This document shows positions 9,251-16,719 of a DNA stretch of 36,504 nucleotides, piece by piece. Source of the stretch: an archaeon. Its GTDB lineage: Archaea > Nanobdellota > Nanobdellia > Pacearchaeales > UBA284. The stretch lies in the NCBI GenBank assembly GCA_030612665.1, contig JAUWNL010000006.1, positions 1-36,504 on the forward strand. Direction: 5' to 3'. Below the pieces are notes generated by a model. That model saw only the letters and a list, made by a program, of their open reading frames with translations. It was not told the DNA's origin and searched no databases. The number at the start of each line of letters is the position of its first letter. Position 1 is the stretch's first letter. The translations under genes were made by a program, and so were the position numbers.

Positions 9251-9665
9251 TTTTATTTAATTTATCTAAGTTATCTAATGATTCTATTTCTTTCTTTTTA
9301 ATTTTAATATTTTTATGATTCGTTACACCAAAAGTACCTGTTTTCATATCAGTGGTTTTGAAAACATCTTTGCCTTTGAAATAATGAATATTAATTATGT
9401 TTGGTTTTCTTTTCGCTTGTTTCCATTTTCTGCTGTGTTTAGCACAGAAGATTGCTGCTTCTTTAATGTCTTTTTTAGTTGCCTTACCTTTTATATTTAC
9501 AAAAGGACTTCCAGCATCTTTTGAATGTAAAACTATTTCAGTGTTCTTTGCTTGTTTAATAATCTCTTCATTCTGCTCTGCGTTCTTTCCTGCAAAAACT
9601 TTCTTTTTGCTTGGGGTAATAAATTTTCTAAAATTTGTTTTGCTCGTTTTATTTGTTTTTTTCAT
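9240..9665 (-). CDS. Standalone NFACT-R (DUF814)-like RNA-binding domain protein
   Basis: VFAGKNAEQNEEIIKQAKNTEIVLHSKDAGSPFVNIKG...DIKEAAIFCAKHSRKWKQ...GTFGVTNHKNI. Confidence 0.75.
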   Translation of the reverse strand: MKKTNKTSKTNFRKFITPSKKKVFAGKNAEQNEEIIKQAKNTEIVLHSKDAGSPFVNIKGKATKKDIKEAAIFCAKHSRKWKQAKRKPNIINIHYFKGKDVFKTTDMKTGTFGVTNHKNIKIKKKEIESLDNLDKLNKNVY

Positions 9666-9677
9666 CTTTTTGCTTTT

Positions 9678-10271
9678 TTATAACTTTTTTATCGGACAAG
9701 AAGTAAAATCTTCTTTAGTCAATCTAAAATAATTAGAGCAACAATCAATTAATTCATTTGACAAAGAAAACTTTGATCTTCTTTTTCTATCAAAATAAGT
9801 ATAAAGAATAACTTCTATTTTGTCTCTTTTCTTTATATCTCTAATTATTGGACAAAAATCTGTATCTGAAGAAACTAATATAATTTTTTTTATCTCAGGA
9901 AAATCATCTTTTATGTGGCCCAAATTTATAGTTAATAAAGTGTCTACTCCTTTTTGACGGAATTCAAGTTTTCCCTTTTCATTAAGTATTCTTTGACATC
10001 TTCCTTCCATTATTGTCAGATCTTTATTTTTAGATAATGCAGTAATAAATTTATCATGGCCCTTTTTTCTTTCTGCTTCCTCTTTTGTTGGTTTGTCTGA
10101 TTGAAAAGGTGGACAGGTATAATAAAATAAATGTTTACAAAGAAAGTTTTGTTTTTTTGCAATTCTTTTAGCAAAATCAAATTTATCAAACTTTATCCTT
10201 TTTCCGCCTCCAAATAGTTTGAGTAATTTATCTAAAAATCCTTCATCAATAAAAACTAATGTTTCTTCCAT
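9678..10271 (-). CDS. NYN-domain (PIN-like, LabA/DUF88-type) nuclease, copy 1
   Basis: TLVFIDEGFLDKL, QKGVDTLLTI, SSDTDFCPII conserved Asp motifs. Confidence 0.8.
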   Translation of the reverse strand: MEETLVFIDEGFLDKLLKLFGGGKRIKFDKFDFAKRIAKKQNFLCKHLFYYTCPPFQSDKPTKEEAERKKGHDKFITALSKNKDLTIMEGRCQRILNEKGKLEFRQKGVDTLLTINLGHIKDDFPEIKKIILVSSDTDFCPIIRDIKKRDKIEVILYTYFDRKRRSKFSLSNELIDCCSNYFRLTKEDFTSCPIKKL

Positions 10272-10329
10272 ATTTGTAAGCTTCCTTTTAAGTTTAAATA
10301 TTTAGCTAGAAATCCAAAAATAAAATCAT

Positions 10330-10353
10330 CTAGCGACCCCGTAGGATCACTAG
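10330..10353 (-). ncRNA. 5'-leader RNA hairpin of NYN copy 1
   Basis: CUAGUGAUCC-UACG-GGGUCGCUAG: 10-bp stem, C(UACG)G tetraloop of UNCG type; matches element at 14833-14856. Confidence 0.65.
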
Positions 10354-10383
10354 GGAACATTCTAATAATATGTAATATTTGTG

Positions 10384-10392
10384 ATTTATAAA
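10384..10392 (-). promoter_or_regulatory. TATA box of NYN copy 1
   Basis: TTTATAAAT, 23 nt upstream of ATG at 10360; identical spacing in copy 2. Confidence 0.55.
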
Positions 10393-10528
10393 ACTTACTA
10401 TCTCTTTGATTTGGATTTTGAGTTTGATGAATCCAAAAGCATCTGGGGCATTCTTCCATCAAGTTTAGGGATGATGGGGAGAACTTGAATGTTTTTTTAA
10501 TTTTTTCCATTTCCCTTCTTTTCTTCTT

Positions 10529-10657
10529 TTATTTCCCGCAATGTGTTTTTTCATTTATTTTATGATGATAATCTTGACATTCATCGCATTTACCATGTCT
10601 TTCATAATCATAAGGACATAGACAAGAAGAACAAGAATCTTCTTCTGATTTTTCCAT
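10529..10657 (-). CDS. 42-aa Cys-rich zinc-binding-like protein (resembles DUF6485)
   Basis: MEKSEEDSCSSCLCPYDYERHGKCDECQDYHHKINEKTHCGK*; below the ORF track length cutoff. Confidence 0.55.
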   Translation of the reverse strand: MEKSEEDSCSSCLCPYDYERHGKCDECQDYHHKINEKTHCGK

Positions 10658-10683
10658 CTTTATATTATTTTTTATTTCTTTCT

Positions 10684-12249
10684 TTATTTCTTTGTTATAT
10701 TTTGTAGGGGTTTCACTTTTGTCCCTTCAGAGGTATCTTCGATTGTGTAGCCTTGCTGTTTTATTTGTTCTCTGAGTTTATCTGCGATAGGGAAGTTTTT
10801 GTTTTTTCTTGCTTGTTCTCTTTGTTTTATTAATTGAGAGATTTTTTCTGGGATTTTTATTTTTTCTTCTTTTACTTTATCAAGATCTAAAGCAAAAATT
10901 TTATCAAAAATAAGAATTAGGGAGTATTTTTCATTATTTTTTAGATTATTATCTTTGACAACTTTCCAAAGCAATGCGAGAGCCTTTGGCATGTTTAAAT
11001 CGTCATTAATTACTTTTTCAAATTCTTTTTTATATTTTGATATTCTGTCTGAACTTATTTGTCTTACTTCAAGATTTTGTTTTATCTCTAAGATTCTTTT
11101 TTTAAGGGAATTAAAAGCATTTTGTGCTGCATCCAGGTTTTGCCATGAAAATTCAAGTTGTGTTCTATAATGAGCAGTGAGACAAAAGTATCTGTAGGTT
11201 AAGGAATTATATCCTTTATTTTCAAGAGCAGAAATTGTGAAGATGTTTCCCTCACTTTTTGCCATCTTTTCTTCTTTGAACAATAACCATCTTGCATGTA
11301 ACCAATAATTCACAACTTTTTTTCCTGTTGCAGCTTCACTCTGGGCTATCTCATTTGTATGATGAATTTGAATATGATCCTCTCCTCCAGTATGGATGTC
11401 AAAATTTTCTCCGAGATAAGCCATGGACATTGCAGAACATTCAATATGCCAGCCAGGCCATCCTTCTCCCCACGGACTCTGCCATTTGAAAATATGGCCC
11501 CTGAATTTTGAACCTTTATCTGAGAACCAAAGCACAAAGTCTCTTGGATTTTTCTTTTCTTTATCTATCTCAACACTTACTCCTGCCTTTTGATCTTCTA
11601 ACTTAAGGTTTGCAAGTTTTGTATATTTTTTGAACTTGGATGTATTAAAATAAACATTTCCATTTTTTCCAATGTATGTATAACCCTTTTCTTCCATTCT
11701 TTCGATTAGAGTTATCATTTCTTTGATATGTTCTGTGGCCTTTGGCCATACATCTGGTTCAGTTATGTTTAGTTTTTGTAAATCTTGTTTGAAAATATTT
11801 GTATATTTTTTAGCTAACTTTAACATTGATTCTTTTGTCAGTGGAAGATTTTCTCTTTTGAGGGCTTGAATCATTTTATCTTCGCCAGTATCAGCATCAC
11901 TCGTGAGATGACCAACATCAGTTATATTCATTACATGTCTGATAGTATAACCATTATAGGTAAGAACTCGTTTAAGAATATCAGAAAAAATATAAGTTCT
12001 CATGTTGCCTATATGTTGATACCAATAGACTGTTGGGCCACAACTATAAATTCCAACTATATCTTTTTTTATTGGTTTGAATAATTGTTTTTTTCTTTTT
12101 AGGGTATTATAGAGATAAAGTTTAGGATGTTTGAATTCCAACCCAATTTTCTTTATTCTTTCAATCTTCTTCGTCTTTTTGGTTTCTTTTCTTTTCTTCC
12201 CTATCCTTCTTGTTTTGCTTTTCTTTCTAGACTTTGGTCTTGATTTCAT
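10684..12249 (-). CDS. cysS: Cysteinyl-tRNA synthetase with basic N-terminal extension
   Basis: GIYSCGPTVYWYQHIGNMRTYIFSD, WPGWHIECSAMSMAYLG, FDIHTGGEDHIQIHHTNEIAQSEA, KMAKSEGN. Confidence 0.95.
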   Translation of the reverse strand: MKSRPKSRKKSKTRRIGKKRKETKKTKKIERIKKIGLEFKHPKLYLYNTLKRKKQLFKPIKKDIVGIYSCGPTVYWYQHIGNMRTYIFSDILKRVLTYNGYTIRHVMNITDVGHLTSDADTGEDKMIQALKRENLPLTKESMLKLAKKYTNIFKQDLQKLNITEPDVWPKATEHIKEMITLIERMEEKGYTYIGKNGNVYFNTSKFKKYTKLANLKLEDQKAGVSVEIDKEKKNPRDFVLWFSDKGSKFRGHIFKWQSPWGEGWPGWHIECSAMSMAYLGENFDIHTGGEDHIQIHHTNEIAQSEAATGKKVVNYWLHARWLLFKEEKMAKSEGNIFTISALENKGYNSLTYRYFCLTAHYRTQLEFSWQNLDAAQNAFNSLKKRILEIKQNLEVRQISSDRISKYKKEFEKVINDDLNMPKALALLWKVVKDNNLKNNEKYSLILIFDKIFALDLDKVKEEKIKIPEKISQLIKQREQARKNKNFPIADKLREQIKQQGYTIEDTSEGTKVKPLQNITKK

Positions 12250-12384
12250 AATACATAAAGAAAAAAAGGATATAAAAAATTATCCTATTGCTATGTCCTT
12301 TTGCTATTCAACTCTTGTTATTGTTTTGTTATTATTGTATCAATAGACTAAAAACTAACAGCAGACTATAGACTAACAAACAAA

Positions 12385-12945
12385 CTAACAGACAGATTGT
12401 TGTAGCCAACCTGCTCTTTTGATATTGAGCCTCATAGTTGGGCTTGCAATTGTTTGGCCACCTTTTTTTACTTCAACCTCGATGACAATCATTCCTTCTG
12501 GAGCATTATCTGGTGGTCTTATTGCAAAAGTAGCATATTCTGTTGTTCCTGGTCCTACTGATTTAGTTCCTGTTAGAGATTCTGTTATCCATCCAGTAGT
12601 GTCTATATTTTGTCCACTTATATCTTTTGCACTAGTGATAGTAAAACTATAGGTATAAGTTGTCTGGACTTTGGGTTGGAAACCACACCCAATAATATTA
12701 TAATTTTCTGGAATAATATCAATTGGAGTTCTTACGCCTATGCAAGTAACTTCCTCACCTCTTTCTTCTCCAAAAAGTTTGTTGATTTCTGACTGTGCAC
12801 CTTCAAGGGTCGTTGTGGCAATATTCATTGCACCACACATTATTGTTCTGATAAAAACTAACCCAAGAATTAACATGACAACTGCCATGACTATTACAAT
12901 TATAGTAGTCATTGACATCTCAAAAGCTGCTTTCTTGTTTTTCAT
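12385..12945 (-). CDS. Pilin-like/secreted protein with N-terminal hydrophobic helix
   Basis: KKAAFEMSMTTIIVIVMAVVMLILGLVFIR class III-signal-like N-terminus, beta-rich body. Confidence 0.55.
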   Translation of the reverse strand: MKNKKAAFEMSMTTIIVIVMAVVMLILGLVFIRTIMCGAMNIATTTLEGAQSEINKLFGEERGEEVTCIGVRTPIDIIPENYNIIGCGFQPKVQTTYTYSFTITSAKDISGQNIDTTGWITESLTGTKSVGPGTTEYATFAIRPPDNAPEGMIVIEVEVKKGGQTIASPTMRLNIKRAGWLQQSVC

Positions 12946-13068
12946 TCTCTTTTCTTTTACTTTTATTGCCTCTTTTTTATTTAATATTTTAAAGTAAGAC
13001 TATTTTATAAAGGTTTTTAAATGTTTTTGCTAAATGTTTTGCTAGATTTTGTTTGATTTTATTTGATA

Positions 13069-13142
13069 TGGGAAGTCGGGGGTTTGAACCCCGGACACTG
13101 CGGGCTTCAGCCGCATGCTCTCCCAGACTGAGCTAACTTCCC
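13069..13142 (-). tRNA. tRNA-Phe (GAA)
   Basis: GGGAAGTTAGCTCAGTCTGGGAGAGCATGCGGCTGAAGCCCGCAGTGTCCGGGGTTCAAACCCCCGACTTCCCA; cloverleaf folds, anticodon loop CTGAAGC. Confidence 0.92.
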
Positions 13143-13195
13143 ATGTTTTAAATGCAGAAGAGAGACTTTATAAATCTATTTTTGTTTTGGAGATT

Positions 13196-14542
13196 ATGAT
13201 TAAAATTTATACTGTCGGTGGATTTAGTGAAGTGGGTAAGAACATGACAGCAGTTGATCTTGGAGAAGATGCTGTGTTGTTTGATTGTGGTCTTTTTCTT
13301 CCACCTATTGTTGAAATGGAGAACCAAGAGAAAGAATGGACTGAAAAAAAGCTTAGAATGATTAAGGCAGTACCTGATGATCTTATCTTAGATAAAATAG
13401 GAGTTAGAAATAAAGTAAGAGCCATACTTGTGAGTCATGCTCATCTTGATCATGTTGGTGCAGTACCTTATCTTGCTTCGAGATATAATGCAGAGGTTGC
13501 AGCAACTCCTTTTACAATTGAAGTTCTTAAGTCTTTATTGAAAGATTCGGGCATTAAACTGAAAAATAAACTTAGGGCTATTAATCCAAATGGAAATTAT
13601 ACTATCCATGGCAAGAGAAAAGATTACAAGGTTGAATTTTTGAACATTACTCATTCAACACTTCAAACTGCTTTGATTGCCTTACATACAGACAAGGGAG
13701 TTATTCTTTATGCTAATGATTTTAAATTTGATAATTATCCTGTTCTCGGAAAAAAGCCAAACTATAAACGGCTTAAAGAGCTTAGTGAAAAAGGCAAAGG
13801 CATTTTAGCTTTGGTTGTTGATTCTCTTTATTCTGGTGAAGAACGAAAGACACCAAGTGAAAAAATTGCTAGGGGATTGTTAGAAGATGTATTACTTACT
13901 ACACATAATCAAAATTCTGCAATTATTGTAACAACTTTCTCCAGTCATTTGGCAAGAATTAAAAGTATTGTTGATTGTGCTACTCAACTTGGCCGTAAGA
14001 TTGTTTTTATTGGTCGTTCTCTTCGCCGTTATGTAAGTGCAGCTGATGCAATTAATCTTGTGCCTTTTATGAATAAAGTTAATAATTTGATTAGTTATAA
14101 AAACGAAATTGAGAGAGTTATGAGAAAAGTTATGAAAAATAGAAATGAGTGGTTGATTGTTTGTACTGGTCATCAAGGGGAACCAGGCTCGGTTCTTGAA
14201 AGAATGGCTAGAGATACTATGCCTTTTAAGATTCTTGCTAATGATCATATTATTTTTTCTTCAAGCATTATTCCTAGTCCAATAAATGTTGCTAACAGAA
14301 GACAACTTGAAAAAAGACTTAAAGCTAAGGGAGCAAGAATTTTTACAGATGTCCATGTATCTGGACATTGTGGTAGAGAAGACCTACGTGACTTGATTGA
14401 AATGACTCAACCTAAACATATTATTCCAGCTCATGGAGACCTAAAAAAATTAGCTCCGATGGTTGAGTTAGCTCGCGAGATGGGTTATAAACTTGGAAAG
14501 ACAGTGCATTTAATGCAAGATGGACAGAAGTTAATTTTATAA
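13196..14542 (+). CDS. Archaeal RNase J (beta-CASP metallo-beta-lactamase)
   Basis: SHAHLDHVGAVPYL; beta-CASP region and C-terminal SGHCGREDLRDLIEMTQPKHIIPAHGD; start set at MIKIYTVGGFSEVGKN because the supplied ORF start lies in the tRNA region. Confidence 0.9.
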   Translation: MIKIYTVGGFSEVGKNMTAVDLGEDAVLFDCGLFLPPIVEMENQEKEWTEKKLRMIKAVPDDLILDKIGVRNKVRAILVSHAHLDHVGAVPYLASRYNAEVAATPFTIEVLKSLLKDSGIKLKNKLRAINPNGNYTIHGKRKDYKVEFLNITHSTLQTALIALHTDKGVILYANDFKFDNYPVLGKKPNYKRLKELSEKGKGILALVVDSLYSGEERKTPSEKIARGLLEDVLLTTHNQNSAIIVTTFSSHLARIKSIVDCATQLGRKIVFIGRSLRRYVSAADAINLVPFMNKVNNLISYKNEIERVMRKVMKNRNEWLIVCTGHQGEPGSVLERMARDTMPFKILANDHIIFSSSIIPSPINVANRRQLEKRLKAKGARIFTDVHVSGHCGREDLRDLIEMTQPKHIIPAHGDLKKLAPMVELAREMGYKLGKTVHLMQDGQKLIL

Positions 14543-14556
14543 ATAAAGGGTATTTC

Positions 14557-14748
14557 TTGTTTGGTATGGTAAGAGAAGATTTGATTGCAGCATTAAGGAA
14601 TGCTATTGAAAGAGGCGAAACTCTTGAAGAGGCTATAGAGAGTCTTGAAAATGCAGGCTACAATAGAATTGATATTGAAGAAGCTTCAAGACAATTAAGA
14701 AATGTGAGAAAAGAAGGCTCTTTCTTACCTCCTGCTCCACGAAGGTGA
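14557..14748 (+). CDS. 63-aa UBA/CUE-like helical protein
   Basis: LEEAIESLENAGYNRIDIEEASRQL, immediately downstream of RNase J. Confidence 0.45.
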   Translation: MFGMVREDLIAALRNAIERGETLEEAIESLENAGYNRIDIEEASRQLRNVRKEGSFLPPAPRR

Positions 14749-14793
14749 AAGGTAAATTAGTATAAGGTTAAGGGAAAATGAAAATACGAAAGA

Positions 14794-14802
14794 TTTATAA
14801 AT
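14794..14802 (+). promoter_or_regulatory. TATA box of NYN copy 2
   Basis: TTTATAAAT, 23 nt upstream of ATG at 14826; same spacing as copy 1. Confidence 0.55.
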
Positions 14803-14832
14803 TATATAGATATAATATTAATAACATGATCC

Positions 14833-14856
14833 CCAGTGATCCTAATGGGTCGCTGG
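14833..14856 (+). ncRNA. 5'-leader RNA hairpin of NYN copy 2
   Basis: CCAGUGAUCC-UAAU-GGGUCGCUGG: 10-bp stem; U-A in copy 1 replaced by C-G. Confidence 0.65.
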
Positions 14857-14914
14857 ATGAGTTTTTTTTTCTTAGTAATTTTTTTAGATATAATAAATTA
14901 AGGAGAATATTTTT

Positions 14915-15505
14915 ATGGAACCTACTTTGGTCTTCATAGATGCTGGATTTTTATCTAAATTAAATAAACATTTTGGTAAGGGCAGATATATTAAATATGA
15001 TATCTTAAAGTTTGCTAAATTATTATCAAAAAAACAAAATTTATTTTGTAAGAATATTTTTTACTATACTGCTCCTCCCTTTCAAAGTCCAAGACCTACA
15101 AAAGAGGAATCGATAAGATATAAACAATATGACAAATTCATAAAGAAATTATCTTCTAATGAAATTATTTTAATAAGAGAAGGAAGATGTCAACGATTAA
15201 AAATTAATACAGGAATTTTTATATACAAACAAAAAGCTGTTGATTCATTAGTAATTATGGATATGATGACCGTCCCAATAGACTTTCCAGATATAAAAAA
15301 AATAATTTTAATCGTTTGTGATAGTGATTTTGTTCCAGCCATTAATAAATTAAAAAAATTAAATATTAAAAGCATTCTTTATACTTACTACGATAAGAAA
15401 AGAAATTCTTTATTTTCAACATCAAACGAATTGATAAAAACTGTTGATAAATATGTTCTTTTAAATAAGGCAGATTTTCATAGCTGTCTTTTAAATTTAA
15501 AATGA
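14915..15505 (+). CDS. NYN-domain (PIN-like) nuclease, copy 2
   Basis: TLVFIDAGFLSKL, QKAVDSLVIMD, VCDSDFVPAI; aligns end-to-end with copy 1. Confidence 0.8.
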   Translation: MEPTLVFIDAGFLSKLNKHFGKGRYIKYDILKFAKLLSKKQNLFCKNIFYYTAPPFQSPRPTKEESIRYKQYDKFIKKLSSNEIILIREGRCQRLKINTGIFIYKQKAVDSLVIMDMMTVPIDFPDIKKIILIVCDSDFVPAINKLKKLNIKSILYTYYDKKRNSLFSTSNELIKTVDKYVLLNKADFHSCLLNLK

Positions 15506-16719
15506 AATTTGCACATTTAGCTGATTGCCATCTTGGTTCATGGAAAAGTTCTAAACTACAGAGACTGAACATGGAATCATTTAAGTTTGCTATTGCAAGA
15601 TGTATTCAAGAGAAAGTTGATTTTGTATTGATTGCTGGTGATTTGTTTGATGCGGCAATTCCTTCGATTGATGTTCTTAAAGAAGCTACTGCCAAACTCA
15701 AAGAATTAAGTGATAATAATATTGAATGTTATATTATCCCAGGCTCTCATGATTTTAGTGTTTCAGGAAAAAGCATGATTCATGTTCTCGAGAAAGCAGG
15801 ATTATGTCATAATGTAGCTGAATCTGGTTCTGTTGAAACCACGGATTATTTCATTACAGGCCTTAAAGGAGAAAAAAGAGGTCTTGAAGTAAAAAATGTT
15901 GGTTCAATCAAAGATATTGAGAAAAAAAATAAATTTAAGATTTTGATGTTACATACAACTCTCAAAGAAATGAATCTACCTTTTATTGATTCTGTTTCTC
16001 TAAAAGATCTTCCTAAAGGATTTGATTATTATGCCCTTGGCCATATTCATATCAAGAAAATTTTTGATAAAGATAGAGGAAAAAGCAAGGTTGTTTATCC
16101 CGGAGCATTATTTCCTTGTAATTTTTCTGAACTCGAGCATTTTCATTTTGGTTCTTTTTTTATTGTGAAGTTTGATAAAGTTAAGGGAATAGATTTACAA
16201 GAAATTAAAGTTAAAATTAAAGAAGTAATTAATTTTGATATTAATGCAGATAATGAAAATCCACAAAGTTTAAAAGAAAAAGTAATTGAGAAAATTAATG
16301 TTAGTGTAACCAATAATGTAACCAATAAAATAGTTACACTAAGAATTTCAGGGATTCTTGCTTCTGGAAAACCAAGTGAAATTGATTTTAGAATTATTAA
16401 TGAAGAATTTGAAAAAGCAGGCGCTTATTGCGTGCTTAGGAATACTTCTAAACTTATGAGCAAGGAATTCGAATTAGCTTATAAAGAACTTAAAGACCTT
16501 GAAATTGATACAGTTGATATTTTTAATTTCGAGAAAGAGATTATCAAGAAAATGATTGAACAGAAAATTATTGAACATGGAGATAAAGATAAAGTGATTG
16601 AATTAATGAAATGTTTTGATGTGGAAAAAATAGAAGGAGAAACTAACGATACTTTCGCTTATCGACTCACGAATGAAGTTATAAAAAAATTAAAATTAAA
16701 ATTCATAAAAAAATGTTGA
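15502..16719 (+). CDS. mre11: Mre11-like DNA repair exonuclease
   Basis: HLADCHLGSW, AGDLFDAA, IPGSHDFSVSG, YALGHIHIKK; ATGA overlap with NYN copy 2. Confidence 0.9.
   Translation: MKFAHLADCHLGSWKSSKLQRLNMESFKFAIARCIQEKVDFVLIAGDLFDAAIPSIDVLKEATAKLKELSDNNIECYIIPGSHDFSVSGKSMIHVLEKAGLCHNVAESGSVETTDYFITGLKGEKRGLEVKNVGSIKDIEKKNKFKILMLHTTLKEMNLPFIDSVSLKDLPKGFDYYALGHIHIKKIFDKDRGKSKVVYPGALFPCNFSELEHFHFGSFFIVKFDKVKGIDLQEIKVKIKEVINFDINADNENPQSLKEKVIEKINVSVTNNVTNKIVTLRISGILASGKPSEIDFRIINEEFEKAGAYCVLRNTSKLMSKEFELAYKELKDLEIDTVDIFNFEKEIIKKMIEQKIIEHGDKDKVIELMKCFDVEKIEGETNDTFAYRLTNEVIKKLKLKFIKKC

Larger units (their letters stand above)
10256..10510 (-). pseudogene. Truncated PD-(D/E)XK-like N-terminus running into the NYN promoter/leader
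   Basis: FKFSPSSLNLMEECPRCFW resembles the start of RecB/Cas4-like PD-(D/E)XK proteins; the rest of the ORF is the NYN upstream module. Remnant status is inference. Confidence 0.4.

Noticed and set aside
13115-13195. N-terminal extension of the RNase J ORF
   Set aside because: Overlaps tRNA-Phe on the other strand; MIKIYTVGGFSEVGKN is the natural start
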